This document shows positions 49,067-59,098 of a DNA stretch of 64,000 nucleotides, in pieces (the first letter of the stretch is position 1; every line of letters starts with the position of its first letter). The translations under genes were made by a program, and so were the position numbers. The stretch is from positions 1-64,000 of the forward strand of contig JAQWGK010000050.1 of the NCBI GenBank assembly GCA_029238255.1, in the 5' to 3' direction. The notes beneath the pieces are model-generated. The model was not told the DNA's origin. It was given only the letters and a program-made list of their open reading frames with translations, and made no database searches. This DNA comes from Porticoccaceae bacterium. Lineage in GTDB: Bacteria; Pseudomonadota; Gammaproteobacteria; Pseudomonadales; Porticoccaceae.

Positions 49067-50689
49067 TCAAGAGTATTGGTAATCTTTGAACTGATCGCGG
49101 AGATCTTTTTTACTGATTTTACCGGTTGCCGTATGGGGAATTTCATCGATAAATACACAGTCCTGAGGTATCCACCACTTGGCTATTTTTCCCTCGAGGG
49201 AGGCGAGAATATGCGCTTTATCAGGACTGGATCCTTCGACCGGCACAACAATTAATAGCGGGCGCTCTGTCCACTTGGGATCATAGACACCAATCACCGC
49301 GGCCTCCTGAACATCCGGATGAGACATGGCGGCATTCTCCACATCGATGGAGCTAATCCATTCACCACCGGATTTAATAACATCCTTAACCCGATCGGTA
49401 ATGACTACATAACCGTACTCATCGATCGCCGCCATATCACCGGTATCAAACCAGCCCTCAGCATCTAGCGCAGGCTTATCATCCAACTTGAAATAGCCGC
49501 TGCAAACCCAGGGGCCTTTGACTTTAAGTACCCCAGAGGCAATGCCATCCCAGGGCAATTCATTGTTGTCGGCATCGACAATTTTCATTTCGACACCATA
49601 GACAACGCGACCGGCGCGAATACGATAGGCATCAATCTCTTCCTGCGAGCGGTCTTTCATCCACTCCATAGGCCTGTTGTAACTGCCCAGCGGACTCATT
49701 TCCGTCATGCCCCAGCCGGCGTGCATCCACACACCGTGCTTTTCCATCTCTTTCATCAGCGATAGCGGACAGGCGGAGCCGCCCACTACAACACTCTTTA
49801 ATGATTCGACTTTTTCACCAGAGGCATTGAGGTAATTGACCAGCGCCAGCCAAACCGTTGGCACGCCGAGAGAATAATTGACCTGTTCGCTATTAATTAA
49901 TCTGGTCAGGGTCTCACCATCGGCCATTTTCGGGCCGGGGAAAACCAGCTTTGCACCGACCATAGGTGCGTTGTAGGAAGTGCCCCAGGCATTAACATGA
50001 AACATGGGAACGATCGGCATAATCACATCTTCGCCGGAGAGGTTCATAATATCCGGCAGTGATCCCATCATTGAATGCAGCAGCGTGCTGCGGTGACTGT
50101 AGACAACGCCTTTGGGATTGCCGGTTGTACCCGAGGTGTAGCACATTGAACTGGCGGTGTTCTCATCGAACTCCGGCCATTCAAAGCTATCGCTCTGGGA
50201 GCCAATAAAGGTTTCGTAACAGTGGGCATTGCGCAGACTGGTGTCTGGCATATTGGCTTCGTCGGTCAACACAACAAAGCCCTCTACGCTGGGCAACTTG
50301 TCTTGCAGCTGTTCGAGCAGTGGCACAAAAAGCACATCGGCAAATACCCATCTGTCTTCTGCATGATTGATAATGTATTCAATCTGCTCGGGAAATAATC
50401 TTGGGTTGATGGTGTGGCATATCTGACCTGAACAGGAGATGCCGTAATAGAGCTCGAAGTGGCGATAGTCATTCCACGCCAGCGTGGCGATTCGATCACC
50501 CATTTCAAAACCGATATTTTGCATGGCATTGCCGAGTTGGCGAACCCGCCGGAAGGCATCTTTGTAGGTGTAGCGGTGGCATGGGTTGTCCATGGTTACG
50601 GAGACAATTTCGCGGGAACCATGAATGCGATCAGCATGCTTCATTATTGTTGTTATGGTTAGCTGGGAGTCCATCATTAAGCCGTGCAT
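49067..50689 (-). CDS. Acyl-CoA ligase (DmdB-like, AMP-forming)
   Basis: ANL-superfamily adenylating enzyme joining a carboxylic acid to CoA. The core motifs are TSGTTGNPKGVVYSHRS (P-loop), GWGMTEMSPLG, WFDTGDMAAIDEYGYV and DVIKSGGEWISSIDVEN (hinge). The C-terminus has HTATGKISKKDLRDQF with the catalytic lysine. The overall wording (MPIVPMFHVNAWGTSY, KMADGETL) is of the long/medium-chain or DmdB 3-methylmercaptopropionyl-CoA ligase type. It is 540 residues. No dmdA/C/D neighbour is seen, so the substrate is open. Confidence 0.85.
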   Translation of the reverse strand: MHGLMMDSQLTITTIMKHADRIHGSREIVSVTMDNPCHRYTYKDAFRRVRQLGNAMQNIGFEMGDRIATLAWNDYRHFELYYGISCSGQICHTINPRLFPEQIEYIINHAEDRWVFADVLFVPLLEQLQDKLPSVEGFVVLTDEANMPDTSLRNAHCYETFIGSQSDSFEWPEFDENTASSMCYTSGTTGNPKGVVYSHRSTLLHSMMGSLPDIMNLSGEDVIMPIVPMFHVNAWGTSYNAPMVGAKLVFPGPKMADGETLTRLINSEQVNYSLGVPTVWLALVNYLNASGEKVESLKSVVVGGSACPLSLMKEMEKHGVWMHAGWGMTEMSPLGSYNRPMEWMKDRSQEEIDAYRIRAGRVVYGVEMKIVDADNNELPWDGIASGVLKVKGPWVCSGYFKLDDKPALDAEGWFDTGDMAAIDEYGYVVITDRVKDVIKSGGEWISSIDVENAAMSHPDVQEAAVIGVYDPKWTERPLLIVVPVEGSSPDKAHILASLEGKIAKWWIPQDCVFIDEIPHTATGKISKKDLRDQFKDYQYS

Positions 50690-50833
50690 TATTATTTCCT
50701 CACCGTATTTTCAAGATGCCAGTGACTAAGACTAACACTCGGACAATCTGTATAAAACTACTTATAGGTGAACCGCAGGTCACGACTCAGAAACACTGCT
50801 GAGACTGAGGGGCTGGGGCAACAGCACAGGAAT

Positions 50834-51340
50834 TTACACTTCTGCAGGAACCTGTTGAAGGTGCTTTTCGATCTGCTGAAAATCCGGCAGCTGTAAATGC
50901 TCGCCCTCACAGTCGAGATTGATGCTGATACAGGCGGCCAACTCAGCGCCGTCCTGAGGCTCCAAAACCGAGTCCTGCTCGATTCGCAGGGTATGGGGAA
51001 AGCCCTTGGCAATAATGGCGTAATAGCGATGCTGATGCCCCTCAACCAGACTGTTTAGAACCAGTATTCTAGTACTGTCGGCAAAATCTTTTGCCGACTG
51101 GTTGGCTTGCAGGGCCGCGAAATCGATTAGCGGAATTTCCAGATTGCGCCAGTTGATCCAGCCGAACATCCAGTCCGGTGACCGTTTATCCCCTGTCACT
51201 TCCTGATTGTGAATAATCTCTGCCACCGCAGACATTGGAATCAAGATATTGGGATTGCCCCCGGAGGACGAGCCTATATTGACCGACAGGCAGTCTATCT
51301 TGGCCACGGGCCCCTGTTGATCGAGAAAGAACAAACTCAT
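50834..51340 (-). CDS. chpC: CheW-like adaptor ChpC
   Basis: Small CheW-domain protein coupling receptors to the ChpA kinase. The ATG at 51340 was chosen because it forms a TAATG overlap with chpB; it gives 168 residues. Visible phrases are NILIPMSAVAEII, WMFGWINWRNLEIPLIDFAAL and a C-terminal LEPQDGAELAACISINL. It is the last gene of the pil-chp operon. Confidence 0.85.
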   Translation of the reverse strand: MSLFFLDQQGPVAKIDCLSVNIGSSSGGNPNILIPMSAVAEIIHNQEVTGDKRSPDWMFGWINWRNLEIPLIDFAALQANQSAKDFADSTRILVLNSLVEGHQHRYYAIIAKGFPHTLRIEQDSVLEPQDGAELAACISINLDCEGEHLQLPDFQQIEKHLQQVPAEV

Positions 51341-51933
51341 TAGCTGCACACCTCCATTTGATTAATCTCTTCGCTTACCCTGTTGGCAAGCTGATCTACA
51401 CTGCCGATAAAGTCAGTTTCACAGCGCTCAATAACCGCCTGCGGCATAGCCGGCACCGTGCACTCCGACGGATCCTGAACCCAGACCTGACCGGCATACT
51501 CTTTCACTGCACAGCAACCTCTGGCGCCATCGTCACCCATACCGGTAAAAATTATGGCCCCGCAATCTCGACGATAGAGTTGCGCTAGACGGTTGGCTAA
51601 CTGATCAATTGAGGGTGCGTAATGTCCCTGCCAGGATGAGCCGAAACGCAGTATCCAGCCCTGCCGGCTAACCCTTGTTTCGAATTGCGGCGATATAACG
51701 GTCACTGCGCCGGGACGAATAAACTGCCCAGTCGATGGCTCGCGAGCTGGCCATCCGGCTTGAGTTTCAATCATTCTCAAGACTGTGGCCATCTGCTGCC
51801 CGCCAATATGCTGGGCATAGACAAAGGCCAGATCACTGGTGACAGGCACCTTGGACAAAAACTGCCTGACCGCTTGCAGCCCACCCGTGGACGCACCGAG
51901 CAGCCAAATCCTTTTTGCTTTTAGGGGCTGCAT
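51340..51933 (-). CDS. chpB: CheB-type methylesterase, catalytic domain only (ChpB)
   Basis: Removes methyl groups from receptor glutamates, opposing PilK. The catalytic triad is visible: Ser in LLGASTGGLQAVRQ, His in YAQHIGGQQM and Asp in FTGMGDDGARG. At 197 residues there is no N-terminal receiver domain, so it cannot be phosphorylated like E. coli CheB. It lies 9 bp after chpA. Confidence 0.88.
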   Translation of the reverse strand: MQPLKAKRIWLLGASTGGLQAVRQFLSKVPVTSDLAFVYAQHIGGQQMATVLRMIETQAGWPAREPSTGQFIRPGAVTVISPQFETRVSRQGWILRFGSSWQGHYAPSIDQLANRLAQLYRRDCGAIIFTGMGDDGARGCCAVKEYAGQVWVQDPSECTVPAMPQAVIERCETDFIGSVDQLANRVSEEINQMEVCS

Positions 51934-51942
51934 AGTTTGAAA

Positions 51943-54900
51943 TCAGCTCTCCACGGTTAACAGTTGGTTGAGGGTCTCCAACAAATGCTCTTCCTGATAG
52001 GGCTTACCCATATAATGATCGACACCTAGCTCCATGGCTCGCTGACGATGTTTATCTCCGGTTCTCGAGGTGATCATAACAATGGGTATCTGTTTTAAAT
52101 CTTCACTGGCTCTAACCCTTGTCGCCACTTCAAAACCATCCATCCGCGGCATCTCAATATCCAATAAAATGACCGCGGGTATTTCTTCCTGCATACTTTT
52201 AAGCGCTTCAATACCGTCTTTGGCGGTCAGCACTCGGTATCCCTGACGGCGCAGTATTCGACTGGTAACCTTTCTCACGGTGACCGAGTCGTCGACGACC
52301 AATACGCAGGGAGAGATATCTATAGAAACCCCTGAGTCCGATGACTGGCTGGGCTCAATCACTTTCTTATCACCACCTACCCGGGGTAGGTCGGCAATTG
52401 CCACTCGGGCCAATTCATTGAGATCGATAATTACCACTACCTGACCATCACTGAGAATCGTCGCACCACCCAGCCCGGGAACGCCAGAGAACTGCGGGCC
52501 AAGGGTTTTTACAACAATTTCTTTGGTGCCAATAATCTCATCGACCTGAACCGCAAAGCGACGGTTGTCGGAGTGGAACAGAACCAGTGCCGTATCCACA
52601 TCCAGATTATCCGAGCGTCGGGTAACCTCTGGATTGAGCAGCGTGCCCAGATAACAGAGTTCATACTGGGTGCCGGCATAACTGATCGTGCCGCCATTTT
52701 GCAGCGCGGTATCTATAGCGCTGGAAGACATAAAGTGCACGCCATCAATTGAGTTTAGAGACAGTGCGTAGTGATCACCGGTCACATTAATCATCAGCGC
52801 GCGGTTCACCGATAAGGTGAAGGGCAAGACAATGGTGAACTGGGTTCCCTGTCCGGCAGAGGTCTCAATTTCCACACTGCCACCGCACTGACGCACTTCA
52901 CTGTTAACCACATCCATACCCACACCCCGACCAGATATCTGACTGACCGAGTCAGAGGTGGAGAATCCCGGATGAAAAATAAACTGTGCAATTTCGTGGT
53001 CAGAGAGGGCCGCATCTTCGCTGATCAAATCCCGCTCAAGGGCTATCTGACGAATTCGCTGAACATCCAGTCCGCGACCATCATCGGCTAAATGAATAAC
53101 TATATCGCCGCCCTGCCTGTAGGTGGTGATAGCAATACTGCCGGCTGCCGGCTTGCCGGCCTCGGTGCGCTGCTGTTCGGTTTCAATACCGTGGTCTACG
53201 GCATTGCGAATCATATGCTCAAGGGGCGCAACCATTCGATCCAGAACTGATCTGTCCATTTCGCCGTGGATACTGTCCATGCGCAGTTCGACCTTTTTAC
53301 CCAACTCAAGTCCGACCTGTCGAACGATTCGACGCAGCCGCGGAACAATCCGGGCAAATGGCACCATACGCGTTTTCATCAACCCTTCTTGCAGGTCGGT
53401 GTTAATTCGCGATTGGTGTAAAAGCAGGGTTTCAGTGCCAACCAGTCTCTCGTTAAGGGTTTCTTTAAGATCGTGTAAATCTGAGGCGGACTCCATCAGC
53501 GAGCCGGTCAGCTGCTGCAGATGGGAATAGCGATCCATTTCCAGCGGATCAAAACTGTCCGCTTCTCCGGAGGCCTCAATCTGCTCGCGACGATAATCGA
53601 TCTGCGCTTCGGTCTCTGTGCCTAAACGTCTGACCTGTTCCTGCAGTCGCACTACTGTGGCATCCATTTCATCGAGGAACTGATTAAACTCACTGACCTG
53701 CTCTTCGATGCGACCGCGGAAAATTATATTTTCACCGGATAGATTCACCAAAGTATCCAGAACCTCAGCACCGATCCGCACCACTTCCTTGATCTCGCCC
53801 TTCACCGAAAATGCTTTTCCGGCTGGCTCGCCAGACTGATCTGACTGTGGTTTTATTAAAGAAATGTCTTCTGGCGTTGGAGATTCAACCAAGCCTGAAG
53901 AAGACGCTGGCTGTTTAGCGTCCGGCTCTACAACTTCAGTTTCAAGGGCTTCCAGCTTCTGACGAAGGGACTTGATATCACCCCCATGGGCGATTTGACG
54001 AACGATATCGTAAGCACTTACTAGCTTTTCCTGCTGCGAAACCATTGCTTTAAAGAATTTTTTATTGTGCTTTTTAGTCTCGTCGATCAGCGATTCTATA
54101 GCATGAGCCAGTTCACCAAGGGCATTGAATCCGGCCATCCGCGCGCCACCTTTTAAGGTGTGCAGATCGCGCTTTAATCGATCGGCAAGTTCCACTTGCG
54201 CAGGATTGGATTGCCAAGCCAACACCGACTCTTCAATACTGCTAACAATATCATCCGCCTCTTCAACAAAGACGGCGACAATTTCCTGATCGAGCTCGGC
54301 ATCTATTAAGGATGCTGAGCGCTCCTCCATCGGCTTTTGATCTGGCTCTGTTTGTCGCTCTTGATCGACTAAGTCGGTCTGAGGTATTTCACTCTGCTCT
54401 TGATCAGCAACAGACTTATCTGAATCTTCCTCAGTCAAATCAGACTCAGGCTGCTGATCCTCACTCGTCTGTTCTTCCTGCTCCTGTTTCTCAACAATGG
54501 TGTTCTGTTGATCCGCCGCCTTTTGATCCTTCTTTAGCTGCTCCTCAGCAGCCCGTTCCTGCTCTACTCGCTCAAGCTCTTCAAGATCAAGTTTTTGCTT
54601 TTCTGCCAGCTGTTCAGAGAGCTGTTGTTTGACTGCCAATAAGTCGGCTTTTTGGGTTTCTTCAAGGCTATTGAGATCCTGATCTGCGGCGAGCATATCA
54701 AACAGATTTAGCAGTGTTTCATGATTGGTCTGCATTACCTCAGCCACCGGCTGAGTAGGTGCCTGACCAATACCTTGAAGCAGCTGATAGACCTCGGACA
54801 TTATTCCCGACAGTTCGAGAATCGGTTCTATATCAGCATCTTTTAACTTGCTGCCAATCTCATTGAGATCACTGAGCAGCTCGTAAAATACAACTCGTGG

Positions 54901-57900
54901 CGGTGCCGTTTGGTGTTGTAGATGGGTATAGAGTTGCGGATAATTCTGCAGCGATAACAGACCCTCGGCCATCAGTTTTTTAACCGCAGAGAAATCTTTA
55001 CCACTGCTGCCATCGTCCGCTCGATTAAGAAGATGACCAACCGCTTTTTCACGCAATTCTGCAAGGCGCGCACGGAACATCGGCAAGCCGTCTTGAGCGC
55101 CGGCATCACCGCCGGTCATTGTGGCTAATGTACTGCGGAAGAAAGCTGCCGCATCTTCGACAAGATGAACGATATCCTCGTCGAGACAGATGCGGTGATG
55201 GTGAAGCTCTTTGATAAATTCTTCTAGGGGCGCAACTAGCTGACCAAGCTCGGAGAAGTCCGCCACCTCGGCGGTGCCCTTTAAGGTGTGCAGCGCTCGC
55301 TGCAGGGAGAGTGGCGGGGCTCTATAAAGTGGCGCCATGCTTCGCGTTGCCGAGACAAAATCATCAATGGTTTTTAAGTGCCCCTGAGCTTCATTGACAA
55401 AGATTTCTAACAGGATTGCCTCGTGTTCCTGCTCTTCGGAGACCTGATCATCAATTTCCTCCTCATCAACCTCCACTACCTCTGGCTCAGAGGTTTCCAG
55501 ATTCTCTGCGGGGGGCTCTATTAATTTATCTTCAGCTTCAGTTGCCGCCTCGGGTTGCGCAATTTCTTCAGGGGACGGGGTAGCTGTGTCAAATGCTAAA
55601 GCTTCTAATTCGGGAGATTCTAATTCGGGAGATTCTAATTCAGGCGTTTCTGCTTCAATACTTTCTGCTTCAACGCTTTCTACTATATCTGCCTTAGGGT
55701 CTAGCTGTTCACTCTTATCCGCTAGCGGCTCTGGTTCTGTCTGGGGCTGCTGCTCCAACGCCTCACCTTTGGCCAGACGCTCTGCACTAGCAATAATGGT
55801 TCGACTAATTTCCGGCGTTGGGGTTGCGAGTCTTTCAGCAAAAGCGGCTATTAATAAGGGCATTCGCTGAATGCTCTGCTCGACCAATTCGACCATTGGT
55901 GTGGTGCAGTTGATGCGCCCATCAAGAACCCGGTTGAGCATATCCTCAATCGACCATGCCAGCTCACCAATATCCTCGGCACCGACCATGCGACCACTGC
56001 CTTTGAGGGTGTGGAAGGCGCGACGGACTACGGCGAGCTGATCTTTTGATTGGGGCTGATCTTTCCATTGCGGTAGTAGGGTATTGAGAGATTCGAGAAC
56101 CTCTTCGGCCTCTTCGATAAAGATTTCAATAATCTCATCATCGAAGATCGGCTCTTCTTGACTGATTGTTTGTGCAGAATCTTGCTGTTGCTCAGGGCTA
56201 TCTATTCGCTCAGGGCTGTCTTCCCGCTCAGGGCTTCCTTCTAGCTCAGGGCTATCTATTGGCTCAGGGCTGTCCTCCGGACTTACCAAACTGATAGAAA
56301 GATTATTTTTATCCGTATCCTGATCGTCTTGTAGCGCGGAGAGCTCTTCGATAATTTCTTCCGGCTCAACATAGAGATCTTTGTCACCGAGCATTACCGG
56401 TTGAGGCGGACGGCTTTCCAACAGTGCGAGAATACTCTCTTCTGCTGCGGCTAAAACATCATCCTGTTTATCAGCGGTATCTCTATTAAATTGTTCAAGA
56501 TAGTATTCAACAATCGTGATCGCATCGGCAAAGGTATCTAAGGCATGCCACTCTACCGCGCGGCCCTGATTGATAAGCACTTCTTGCACATACTTTGAAC
56601 AACCCTCGATTACCGACGCCGCCCGGGTCAGCCCAATAATATCTAACGCGCCCTGCAGCTCTCGAAACATTGCTGGCACATTGGACAGCAGCTGCAGATC
56701 CCACTGTGAATTTATAAACTCAACAACCGCTTCTTTTATGCGTTCAATACCAGTTCTAGACTCTGCTAAAAGTGCCTGGCTGGCACTGTTAAATTCAAAT
56801 TGATTCTGCTGACTATCCAGATCGACACTTCCAGAAAATTTATCCGGTCGCGCCGCCCAGGCATTTAATGCCAATTCAACTTCGGTCAGGCTCTGGACTG
56901 TATTAATAACATCGACATCATTAATTCCGGAGCCATCTGCAGTGAAAATCTGACGCAACTTCTGCTCTATCTGACTGATCGCATCGCGCAGCTTACCCTG
57001 CCCGACCAGAGCCAGAGAATCTGACATGCTCAGTAATACGGGCAAACTATCGCGAACATCATCCGCCGAGAGGCCGCCCTCAATGGAGAAGCGTTCAAGT
57101 GCTGATCGCACATTTGCCAACTCGCCCTGAATAGCACTAACCAGTGCGCGCACAACCTGAGGATCGTACTGGGGCATCAATCGCCCGCCCTCGGGATTGA
57201 CTGCACCTGAAGGAAAAGCAGCGGCGAGATTGTAGTCAGCCCAAATCGACTTGAGCTCTGCGCTATTGGGTTCGGCTGTGGTCAGATAGTAGAGCAGATT
57301 TTTTACTAGACTCAGATCTGCCCCATTAGTTTCTTGAGAGCTAGTTTCTGAAGAGTCAGCCTCTTTAGAGATTGCTTCTTTTGCCTGTATTTTTAACTGG
57401 CTATCCAGTGCGCGAAAAAGTTTTTTCAGGGCGATGCTAAAGTTGATTTCCCGTGAGGCAACCAACCCTAAAATCTGCCGCGCAATGCGCCATAAATTTT
57501 CACGCCAACTGCCCTTTGATAACTCCTGCATACGCTGAAGTACTTTTATTAAGTTGGCGCAATTTTTATTTTTTTCCTCACCCTTAATAAGCTTGATCAA
57601 TGACAGCTGATAAACCTGACGCAGGCGTTTAATTAAATCCGCGGCGGCTGGATTGGCATTGCTGCTGAACTGAATTTTAGTTTCAAACGAACTGATATCC
57701 GGTGAAAATAAAACCCCTTCAGAGACTAGCGCTCGACCCTGTGCGGCTCTTAAATCGTTGAGCAATATAATCAGCGCTTCAGGATGGTCCTCTCTACTGG
57801 AGAGTATTTGTCTGAGGTAAATCGGTAGTTTGATAATCGCCTGAACAAGAATTTCGCAGGCTTCATTGATATTAGAAATCTTCTTGTCGAGAATGCTCTG

Positions 57901-58167
57901 TGTCAGTGCTTCCATCTCTTCAATAAGCAGTGTGCAACCTTCGCACTGAAGAATTTTAAATGATCCGGCAATCTGGTGAAGATGTCCCAGACAAAAACGT
58001 ATTTTGGTTTCGTCGCTGTTGTTTTGGGTAAAGGCTTCCAACTCATTGAACGCCGACTGCAGGCTGCTTTCAATTTCACCAACCAGCCATTCGAGTCCGG
58101 TGAAAGTTTTTACGCTTTTTACCTGCACGCCTTTCTCCTGGATTCCCTGCTCCTGAAACTGGCTCAT
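51943..58167 (-). CDS. chpA: ChpA hybrid chemosensory histidine kinase
   Basis: Central kinase of the Pil-Chp system controlling type IV pilus twitching. It is 2074 residues. An N-terminal HPt-like domain has H64 (HLHQIAGS), then a FimL-like region. Three clear HPt modules carry HTLKG at about 716, 960 and 1336. The CheA core has HMIRNAVDHGIE (about 1655), DDGRGLD and GRGVGMDVV. A CheW-like domain and a C-terminal receiver (VLVVDDSVTVRKV, about 1952; phosphorylation Asp in LLDIEMPRMDGF) end it. Linkers are acidic and repeat-rich (several DSPE/ESPEL units). P. aeruginosa ChpA is longer, with more phosphotransfer domains. It overlaps the pilK stop by 4 bp. Confidence 0.93.
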   Translation of the reverse strand: MSQFQEQGIQEKGVQVKSVKTFTGLEWLVGEIESSLQSAFNELEAFTQNNSDETKIRFCLGHLHQIAGSFKILQCEGCTLLIEEMEALTQSILDKKISNINEACEILVQAIIKLPIYLRQILSSREDHPEALIILLNDLRAAQGRALVSEGVLFSPDISSFETKIQFSSNANPAAADLIKRLRQVYQLSLIKLIKGEEKNKNCANLIKVLQRMQELSKGSWRENLWRIARQILGLVASREINFSIALKKLFRALDSQLKIQAKEAISKEADSSETSSQETNGADLSLVKNLLYYLTTAEPNSAELKSIWADYNLAAAFPSGAVNPEGGRLMPQYDPQVVRALVSAIQGELANVRSALERFSIEGGLSADDVRDSLPVLLSMSDSLALVGQGKLRDAISQIEQKLRQIFTADGSGINDVDVINTVQSLTEVELALNAWAARPDKFSGSVDLDSQQNQFEFNSASQALLAESRTGIERIKEAVVEFINSQWDLQLLSNVPAMFRELQGALDIIGLTRAASVIEGCSKYVQEVLINQGRAVEWHALDTFADAITIVEYYLEQFNRDTADKQDDVLAAAEESILALLESRPPQPVMLGDKDLYVEPEEIIEELSALQDDQDTDKNNLSISLVSPEDSPEPIDSPELEGSPEREDSPERIDSPEQQQDSAQTISQEEPIFDDEIIEIFIEEAEEVLESLNTLLPQWKDQPQSKDQLAVVRRAFHTLKGSGRMVGAEDIGELAWSIEDMLNRVLDGRINCTTPMVELVEQSIQRMPLLIAAFAERLATPTPEISRTIIASAERLAKGEALEQQPQTEPEPLADKSEQLDPKADIVESVEAESIEAETPELESPELESPELEALAFDTATPSPEEIAQPEAATEAEDKLIEPPAENLETSEPEVVEVDEEEIDDQVSEEQEHEAILLEIFVNEAQGHLKTIDDFVSATRSMAPLYRAPPLSLQRALHTLKGTAEVADFSELGQLVAPLEEFIKELHHHRICLDEDIVHLVEDAAAFFRSTLATMTGGDAGAQDGLPMFRARLAELREKAVGHLLNRADDGSSGKDFSAVKKLMAEGLLSLQNYPQLYTHLQHQTAPPRVVFYELLSDLNEIGSKLKDADIEPILELSGIMSEVYQLLQGIGQAPTQPVAEVMQTNHETLLNLFDMLAADQDLNSLEETQKADLLAVKQQLSEQLAEKQKLDLEELERVEQERAAEEQLKKDQKAADQQNTIVEKQEQEEQTSEDQQPESDLTEEDSDKSVADQEQSEIPQTDLVDQERQTEPDQKPMEERSASLIDAELDQEIVAVFVEEADDIVSSIEESVLAWQSNPAQVELADRLKRDLHTLKGGARMAGFNALGELAHAIESLIDETKKHNKKFFKAMVSQQEKLVSAYDIVRQIAHGGDIKSLRQKLEALETEVVEPDAKQPASSSGLVESPTPEDISLIKPQSDQSGEPAGKAFSVKGEIKEVVRIGAEVLDTLVNLSGENIIFRGRIEEQVSEFNQFLDEMDATVVRLQEQVRRLGTETEAQIDYRREQIEASGEADSFDPLEMDRYSHLQQLTGSLMESASDLHDLKETLNERLVGTETLLLHQSRINTDLQEGLMKTRMVPFARIVPRLRRIVRQVGLELGKKVELRMDSIHGEMDRSVLDRMVAPLEHMIRNAVDHGIETEQQRTEAGKPAAGSIAITTYRQGGDIVIHLADDGRGLDVQRIRQIALERDLISEDAALSDHEIAQFIFHPGFSTSDSVSQISGRGVGMDVVNSEVRQCGGSVEIETSAGQGTQFTIVLPFTLSVNRALMINVTGDHYALSLNSIDGVHFMSSSAIDTALQNGGTISYAGTQYELCYLGTLLNPEVTRRSDNLDVDTALVLFHSDNRRFAVQVDEIIGTKEIVVKTLGPQFSGVPGLGGATILSDGQVVVIIDLNELARVAIADLPRVGGDKKVIEPSQSSDSGVSIDISPCVLVVDDSVTVRKVTSRILRRQGYRVLTAKDGIEALKSMQEEIPAVILLDIEMPRMDGFEVATRVRASEDLKQIPIVMITSRTGDKHRQRAMELGVDHYMGKPYQEEHLLETLNQLLTVES
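55590..55665 (-). repeat. Short in-frame repeat encoding ESPEL units in ChpA
   Basis: A 15-bp unit (minus strand GAATCTCCCGAATTA and variants) is repeated about four times, encoding ETPEL/ESPEL. It sits in the acidic linker between HPt modules. Confidence 0.75.
56195..56285 (-). repeat. Short in-frame repeat encoding DSPE units in ChpA
   Basis: On the plus strand the motif CTCAGGG(C)T recurs about every 15-18 bp six times. It encodes repeated (D/G)SPE units with P, L, R or Q next. It lies in the acidic linker between the first HPt-like region and the next HPt module. Confidence 0.75.
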
Positions 58168-59072
58168 CGAGTTTCTCCCTGTTGAGCTTTTTGCTCAGCT
58201 CTTTGCTCAATTCTTTCATCCTTGATATAGGCCTGAATATTACGCTGCGTGACGCGAGTCAATCCGCTTGGCAACCAGTTGCTCAGTTCTCCTAACCCCA
58301 ACATCAGACAGCCCTGGTCATCCAGATGGTTGGTCAGTTGGCCAATAATTTCGCGACGCTTCCAGCGACGAAAATAAACCAACATATTCTGGCAGTAGAT
58401 CAAATGCATCTTGCGCCTGATCAGGGGCGATTTATCTGTGAGTATATTGCTGGTCAAAAAACAGACCCTTCGGCGTAAATCCGCTTTTACTCGCCACAGC
58501 CCACGGCCAACTGGATCGAAATAGGCGCGGTTAACTGACTGCTCAACAGAGGCCATTTTGCTCTCGCGGTATATACCCCGACGCGCTTGGAAAATCGCTT
58601 CGCGGCTTATATCTGTGCCAATAATTCCATAGCGCGGTTCAAGCCCCTCGGCTTTCATTGCCTGCTCAACCGTTATCGCCAGCGAATAGGCTTCTTCGCC
58701 TGTCGAGCATCCGAGACTCCAGATCCACAGCGGCTCAGTAGAAGATTTATCCCTGACCGCACACTTCACCCAACTGCGCACATAATCCATCGATGGGCGG
58801 TGGCGGAAAAAACTGGTTTCTTTAACCAGCAAACTATCGATAAGACCGCTCCACTCCTGGGCACCTTTGGCCACGTCCAGAGCATCCGCCATATACTGAT
58901 CTACATCCTCAGAATCCAATTCCTTCATTCGGCGGTCGAGTAACAGTGCCAGTGCTCTTTCGCGATCCGGCGTGATCTGCACACCAGTGCGCTCTTCGAT
59001 CGTCGCTTTCCAGACATCGAAATAACCGAAATCGCTTTTCTGGCTGATTGCGTTCTCCATTCTGTTAGCCAC
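58164..59072 (-). CDS. pilK: CheR-type methyltransferase PilK
   Basis: SAM-dependent methylation of PilJ receptor glutamates. Visible features are an N-terminal CheR helix bundle, ETSFFRHRPSMDYVRSW, the SAM loop IWSLGCSTGEEAYSLAITVE, ARYGIIGTDISREAIFQARRGIY-type region (seen as YGIIGTDISREAI) and YCQNMLVYF. The protein is 302 residues. It overlaps chpA by 4 bp and follows pilJ by 26 bp. Confidence 0.9.
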   Translation of the reverse strand: MANRMENAISQKSDFGYFDVWKATIEERTGVQITPDRERALALLLDRRMKELDSEDVDQYMADALDVAKGAQEWSGLIDSLLVKETSFFRHRPSMDYVRSWVKCAVRDKSSTEPLWIWSLGCSTGEEAYSLAITVEQAMKAEGLEPRYGIIGTDISREAIFQARRGIYRESKMASVEQSVNRAYFDPVGRGLWRVKADLRRRVCFLTSNILTDKSPLIRRKMHLIYCQNMLVYFRRWKRREIIGQLTNHLDDQGCLMLGLGELSNWLPSGLTRVTQRNIQAYIKDERIEQRAEQKAQQGETR

Positions 59073-59098
59073 AGATCAATCCTATGCTCGTCGGTTAT

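Noticed and set aside
53123-53530. Antisense open frames in chpA (53123-53530, 54312-54632, 55586-55870)
   Set aside because: Low-complexity mirror images of ChpA codons with no independent start signals.
56195-56285. CRISPR-like regular repeats
   Set aside because: Units are short, vary, stay in frame with ChpA and have no spacers; they are protein-coding microrepeats.
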